The position numbers and the translations under genes were made by a program. Of a DNA stretch of 64,000 nucleotides, positions 58,310-64,000 are shown one piece after another. The stretch lies in contig VSJF01000004.1 of the NCBI GenBank assembly GCA_009739215.1, positions 1,240,001-1,304,000 on the forward strand, given 5' to 3'. This DNA is from Floccularia luteovirens. Lineage: Eukaryota > Basidiomycota > Agaricomycetes > Agaricales > Squamanitaceae. The notes beneath the pieces were generated by a model. That model did no database searches. It was not told where the DNA came from and saw only the letters and a list, made by a program, of their open reading frames with translations. The number at the start of each line of letters is the position of its first letter. The first letter of the stretch is position 1.

Positions 58310-60631
58310 ATGAGGAGAATTACAGACAATCCTCCACTTAATAGCATCGAGTCTCTTCTATTAGCTCAATCTGTATGGGAACTTGGTGCTGGCACCACAA
58401 GCTGGGTCGCAATTGCAAAACTTCTATCCAAACATCCTTTGATAACAAGACCTAAATCGTTCTTCAATGCCCAAGTGAGTGGTCACTATTCTCGACGCCA
58501 CAATAACGAATGATCCCTCAGACTTGTCATTCTATGTACGATGATTTGATGCGTAGAGCCGGTCTGGAGCGGTAGGCTATAAATCTTATTTTGGTTGTTA
58601 GTTTAACAATATTTTATTTTCTCTACCAGCAACGCTGCTAGCGATTCGATACATGGTTAGCTTATTTTGAGAAAATGGTCGGAACCTGTTCTCACTTAAA
58701 CTTTTAGCGCCGTCAAATCTTAAACTAGCGCAGATCCACTACCAACAACGTTTGGCAGAACTCCGCGTATTGATAACTGCAGAGGAAAACAAATTCAAGT
58801 AAGTCAGCCGACATACCCCTTTGGGTTTTATTTATACCTTATTGCAGGTCTATTGTAGCAGAAATTCAAGAGATAAAAGCCGGCGAATGGGATAACCGTA
58901 TCAGAGAGAAACTTGCTGGGGTTCATGTCAACTCAGTTGAGTAGTTGTTTCATACAAACAGTTGTGTTGCTTATGACTGTTATGAAGGTACGTCCATCCG
59001 TATCACAATCGGAAGAAGTTTTCGAGGGATCTGATTTGAGTGGAGTAACTGACTCTGGCTCATCAACATCCCAACTGCGGGTGAGATTCAATTCAGCGAA
59101 CTCTGCCCTCACTCACGCAAGGATGCAAAATATCTCAGGATCAAGTAAATTCTCCTGCGCCTCTCCGAAGTCAAGATAGCGTAGTTAAAGAAAATGCCAC
59201 ATTGCAGGCGCCACCGGACCAAGCTGTTGAACCAGAAGTTTCACAAGATGAAACAATTAATGATAGAAAGGATGTGAATGGTTCGGAGCCTAGTGTCATT
59301 GCAGAAGATATTACAATGTCTTCCTTGGGACTTACGGACTCGAACCGTCCCGGAGTAACCCCTGTAATAGACGTCCATGTTTCCGATGTCGAAAAGAATG
59401 CAGAGGTTGCACAAATCCCAACAAGTACAGAGCGTGTGATCGAGGAGCCAGCCTCGAGCATTGCCCAGCGCCAGGAAGAGGAAGAAGAGGAAGAATGTAG
59501 CAGGACAAACCCTGAGGAAGAAGAAACAGACTATGAGGCAGACACTACAGCAGTGCCTGTGGGCGAACATATCGAAAACTCACCAGCAAACTTGCAAATA
59601 CCTGTCGATCCCGATGAGGAACGAAAAGAACGTACCTCAAATATAGGGTATGTTAAATCAAATTCGGTTGAGGACGAAGCCAACATGTCAGAAGAAGAGC
59701 CTCAACATATGACACGACGTGTGTGACTAAGATTTTACTCTTTTTGGATCATCCAGCTTATATACTATAGGTTCGACACGGCGCCGAAAGTCCTCTGCTG
59801 CATCATCGGTTCCACCCCTGCAAACCAGGGGTAGGTCTCGTCGACAACGACATACCTCTGTATCTCCCCCAGCGGATGGAGAATCAAATATGGATGTAGA
59901 GGTTAAAGTGGAAACTCCACAGGTGGAAGAAGAGACATCACCTGTTCCTACTGACTCTCGGCGTGAAGGTAGTCTCTCAGACCATGCGTTCGCCTATTAG
60001 CTGACGCTGTCATTCAGGAAAACGCAAGGCTTCGTTCCTTGAAACGGCTGATTACTCCCGTGACAGGAAGCGGGTTCGGGATGAGTCTGAGCCTGCAGAA
60101 GAGGACGAGCCTAGTATGAAAGATTTACGTCAGTTTGACGCATTTCATTAAATTTTTTTGACAGACCAAAACTTGCACAACACACGTCCCCGCCCTACAC
60201 GAAATGGCACTCGCACAGAAGAGCAGGTCGCGCTCAAGCGGTTTCAGAACGTCATTGGCATGTTGCATTCCCAGATATCTCAACATCGCAACGGCAACAT
60301 TTTTCACAACCCAATCAAAAATTCAGAAGCACCGGATTACCATGAGATTGTCAAACGCCCGATCGACTTGAAAACAATTAAAACAAGAGTTAAGGATGGC
60401 ATAATTGCGAACTCCTTGGAATTTCAACGTGATATCTATCTTATGTTTGCGAATGCTATGATGTATAATCGACCAGGTTCAGATGTATATATTATGGCCG
60501 AAGATGTGAGTACTCATGAACTTTCTAGACCCTGCTGATTATTTTCATATCAGATGATGCTCGAGAGTGAAGGTCATATTTTGGCATTCCGTCAGACCGA
60601 AGGTCTTGTTCGTGGTGTGCACCGTTTATGA
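58310..60631 (+). CDS. bromodomain protein of the BRD8 type (probable NuA4 subunit)
   Basis: The N-terminal SANT-like block LNSIESLLLAQSVWELG, then SWVAIAKLLSKHPLI, matches BRD8/Bdc1-type NuA4 subunits. A coiled coil follows (QIHYQQRLAELRVLITAEEN). The centre is an acidic disordered region of about 300 residues. The C-terminal bromodomain starts ALKRFQNVIGMLHSQISQHR, continues NPIKNSEAPDYHEIVKRPID, and includes MFANAMMYNRPGSDVYIMAE; the acetyl-lysine-binding Asn is in MMYNRPGS. It ends GLVRGVHRL with TGA at 60629-60631. Frame joins use an acceptor ATCTCAG before GATCAA near 59134-59140 and a donor after CGA C near 59720. Start ATG 58310. The partner gene TRA1 lies just downstream, convergent. 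Confidence 0.85.
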
Positions 60632-60827
60632 TTCAGAAAATGCCAATATCCAGGTTCTTGTTGTCTTGCAATGGTTGTAGAGGTCATGGATGGATTGCAT
60701 CAAAAATATTATCTAATATATTGAGCAAGGATTGGCATGCCCACCGCATACAACCGTGGTTCAAAATGTGAACTATTACACTTTATTATACATCTACAAG
60801 TTACAGGATGAGAAGGAACCACCAGAA

Positions 60828-63800
60828 TCAAAACCAAGGTTGATATAACTCTCCCATCTTTGCCAACTGAATTGGATTCGTGGCACTCGAGATCAGGTTA
60901 GTAACAGTCTGAACAACAGGAACAGTAGTTGCCGCATTATGATTTTGTAAAACCTGTCAGGGAATCTCAGTTACACCTTCGTTGAGATCTCATGATATGT
61001 GACACGTACATTATCACGCTCAATCTTGCATGCCATCGTTTCAGCACGTTTAACTATGCCATCAATATTGGCAGCAACTGATTGACGGAATACAAGGTCG
61101 ACAGCCCAAGGTCTGCCCCTCAAGCTCATCCAGGATGCAACTTCATCTCTTCCGAAGAGGCATAGCTGTTGCTCCAAGTCGAACTATACAACGCTTGGTC
61201 GTCTGACGAGAAACGTTTGAGAACATTTCCGGCTTACCTCAGGTTCCGTAAGACAACGTCCAATCGCCATTATACCTGAAGTTAGGATTCCTTCAGTAAA
61301 GATTGGGCCCAAGAAATGTTGGATGTTAGGTGTTAATCTAAACGGAACGACGTCGCTTGTGGCAAATACGGGAAGTTGGTTAGATAAGGCTGGGAAATCA
61401 TGATTAGAGTGAATTTTGCGGGAATATTGTAACGTAACAAACCTGGTAACAGTTCGGTCATAGCAATAAGGCCAGTGGAACGCGAGAACTGATAACGACT
61501 GGGTTGTCTACTGGATAGGCATAAAACATATGTCATGAAACTAGATGAAGCTATCTGCAGAGCAAACTGCTTTCGCATTCTCCACAGCTCACTCGGTCCA
61601 TCCATTGTACGAGCCATATACTATCCCCAAAAGTCATTAGATAGATATCTGATAACTGTTAGAATTCGCTCACCCGACTCAAGACGTCTTCTGGAACAAG
61701 TTTTACCGTAATTTCGTCATAAATCTCTTTTTTCAGAGTAATGTACTCAATCTTGGTCAACTTTGTGGCCGTTAGTTGGCGTTCAATAAAAAGGCTGTAA
61801 GCTCACCTGTCTAGTGGAATCTTGTCTGATTTCCCGTAAAACCTTCTTCACTTTCTCTCCAGCGAACAAAATGGGCTCTTCTTTTGAGATTTTCGTCATC
61901 TCACAGTGTAGATCGTAAACATCTCCTAATGATATATAGGATGAGTCCGTTTGGAATAAACGGAGGGTAGGGCTGCAGGATATTGTTGCTGGAATATGGA
62001 AAGCGAGATTACGCTTGCGGCTCTCTTTTTTCCTATTCAAAGCGCTAAAATGGATTGAGTGCTGTATCCCGAGATTTCTGATTTGCAAGTTACCTATTGA
62101 AAGTGCGGAGGATTTGCATGACTCTATCTTCTCGGCGATACTGCCTGTGACATGGTAGTTGGACGGTAAAGGATGTTTTAGAATTGTCGCTTCCATGCAA
62201 TATGAAGCGTTTCCAACAAGAGCCACTTGATCGACATATCTCGAATTTGGGGGCGAACTTCTGTATCCTAACGAAATTAGAGTTCGTGTCCTTATCCTAG
62301 TGAAATTTGAGCTCTTGTCATAGCTTAATCATGTATAGTGCCTACCTCCGTATATTGACCAGGAATTTCGATCTCATCAACCTTACTATATTGGAACTCG
62401 GTCAAATAATGGCTTAAGACCGCTAATGGTTGCAGACGAGGTCGAGAGTCAAGTATCTTTTCGTATCTGTCCCTCCATCTCTGCAATCTCTGAATGTACT
62501 CGTAATGACTGGGCTTGTTGGCAATGAAATCATCCTCGTAATCCTTCTGTAAAGCCAGTCAGTCTTTCGTGCTCTGTCAGCTAGTTGAAGGCCTACCTTA
62601 ACATGAGCAGGCATATTAGTTGACATCCGAATGAGCGTAGAGTGTGTATGTGGTGCTAGCAAACCATCATCTTCTTGTGCATTCATGCGCAAGACGTAGT
62701 TCTAAAGGAAAAGATCAGTACTCATTTAGTTCAATCACAGACATCCAGACCTGGATGGCATCCTGGAGAAGCATGCAAATATTACGGTAGACATCTTCAT
62801 CTGGTGACAGCTTGAATTTGTGTTGAATCTGATCTACCATGGTCTCCAGACTCAGGATAAGAAGTGGAAAAGTTGTCTTTAATACTTGAAGAACTTCGTC
62901 AACGTGCTCCCAAGCTTGGCGGGGGTATGCGGGCGAGCCATCTACAGCTCCATGTGTTGCATTCATGGAATTAGGAGGCAGAGCAACGCCATTTTGATTA
63001 GCATCCGAAGGCTGAGAAACTGCAGCGGGGGCACTCGTATCCATGTTGGAGGATTCTGTCCCATCCTTCATAGGTTGGTCTACGTTTAGTCGTCGGGAAG
63101 GATCAGTACTTGCTTGTGCTGCGGCACGAGCAGCTTGAGCCTTCTTGATAAATTGCATTTCCTCGCGTGTTGTTCGAAGGTGGTAAAAAAGGGCCTATTA
63201 TGTTATGTATCAAAACGTAATTATTATCGTGAACAAGAAAGACTCCAACCTGTGGATAATGTCGAGCCAAATTCAATAAAACATATCGCGCTTGTTTCCA
63301 TTCTCGATGTGAAAGGGAAAGGCATAATTGAGGTGTGAACGTAATCCAGAACCAAAAACCGGCTTCTCCCTTGTATGTATCAAACGCGCGCGAGATGGTA
63401 GATGCAGAGTCGTCTACACTTAAAAGCCAGAGGATACGAGCCAACAAAGGTCTGGTCTTTCCATTTTTGTACTGACCCACGGCTTGAAGGTAACAGCTTA
63501 CGGCATTCGCGGCGAAGGACAAATCGTTGGGATTTTCTTTGAACATCCGGTCGTTGTACCGGCCCCATTCAGCCCAGGCCTTGGGCTGTCCCATGTCTAG
63601 CTGAACTGCTTGGCCGAATGCAACATTTGCATCATCTGAGCGACCCAACCTGGCATGGAACATTCCCTTCAATGTATAGAACTCGGCCTTCTGAGCCGTT
63701 GAGAAAAACATCAGATTGGTATTGTTGATTACTTCTAGGCCAGCTTGAAGATCGTTCGGCTTTTGATAGTGACACCTTGCCTGTTCGCGCAACTTGAGGA

Positions 63801-64000
63801 AGGCTTCTGAAATTTCGATATTGGGTAGTGTATAAATCTTGGTTAAAGATGTAAAGCACACATCGAGAAGGTCATGCTTCCTGGCGACGTGCGCAAATCG
63901 ATTAATTATCCAAGCTGTTTCGTGGAAGCCACGGTAACCAAACGTGTTTGGGTTGGTAGTGGCGCCTCCTGCACCTTGGTTCGGACCACCAATGAGGGGC
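60828..64000 (-). CDS. TRA1: TRA1/TRRAP, C-terminal part (5' end outside window)
   Basis: Giant pseudokinase scaffold of SAGA and NuA4 that binds activators. Only about the last 900 residues are inside. FAT-domain helices include [38 protein letters not shown] and [13 protein letters not shown] (63860-63500), then [18 protein letters not shown] and [21 protein letters not shown] disordered, Gln/Asn-containing insert follows (62720-63100). The pseudokinase has [16 protein letters not shown] and [18 protein letters not shown]; no HRD/DFG triad is seen, as in the family. The FATC end reads [20 protein letters not shown] and PWF with TGA at 60830..60828. The reading frame is intact through several introns. 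The 5' part continues beyond 64000. Confidence 0.93.

Overview
The window looks like nuclear chromosomal DNA of a basidiomycete fungus, most likely an Agaricomycete. Genes sit head-to-tail or head-to-head with short intergenic gaps and are broken by many roughly 50-base GT..AG introns. The proteins are fungal forms: an STB6-like regulator, a PX/PXB/DUF3818 protein, a CipC-like protein, PKP2-like mitochondrial kinase, vacuolar proteinase A and a COT1/CBK1-type NDR kinase. I see no transposon, CRISPR array, rRNA or convincing tRNA. The genus cannot be fixed from the sequence alone. Thirty protein genes are proposed; exon structures were worked out by hand from reading frame, splice signals and family motifs.

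Left part (1-12,800): the possible first exon of a gene running off the left edge, a small four-exon gene, acetoacetyl-CoA synthetase (with a hairpin just before its start), a MARVEL-type four-helix membrane protein, a second small membrane protein, ubiquitin-conjugating enzyme UBC8/UBE2H, THO-complex subunit THOC5, glucose-6-phosphate dehydrogenase and a small conserved unknown gene. Middle-left (13,100-31,600): ER protein CCDC47, a large STB6-like protein sharing a 96-base divergent promoter with a LON-domain/double-RING ubiquitin ligase, a PX-domain lipid-binding protein, DEAD-box helicase SPB4, an NDR kinase and a disordered PY-motif protein.

Middle-right (31,900-45,200): PDK/BCKDK-family mitochondrial kinase, Mediator subunit 20 divergent from origin recognition complex subunit 4, an intronless single-pass membrane protein, a CipC-like stress protein, a patatin-type triacylglycerol lipase and a PUB-domain protein. 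Right part (45,300-64,000): an uncharacterised basidiomycete protein with two kinds of internal tandem repeat, CSN4, CTD kinase CTK1/CDK12, a DCAF-type WD40 protein, proteinase A, a BRD8-like bromodomain protein and the C-terminal part of TRA1/TRRAP.

Most genes are housekeeping. The most unusual item is the gene at 45,343-48,369 (minus): its 3' half consists of repeated exon-plus-intron modules, each intron splitting a tyrosine codon at the same point of a Tyr-Pro-rich decamer, and its large first exon carries a separate 123-base coding repeat. Other points to check are a one-base frame break in the LON/RING gene, a possible GC-AG intron in CCDC47, a UBC8 gene without a standard start, and two probable NuA4 subunit genes (BRD8-like and TRA1) lying tail to tail.
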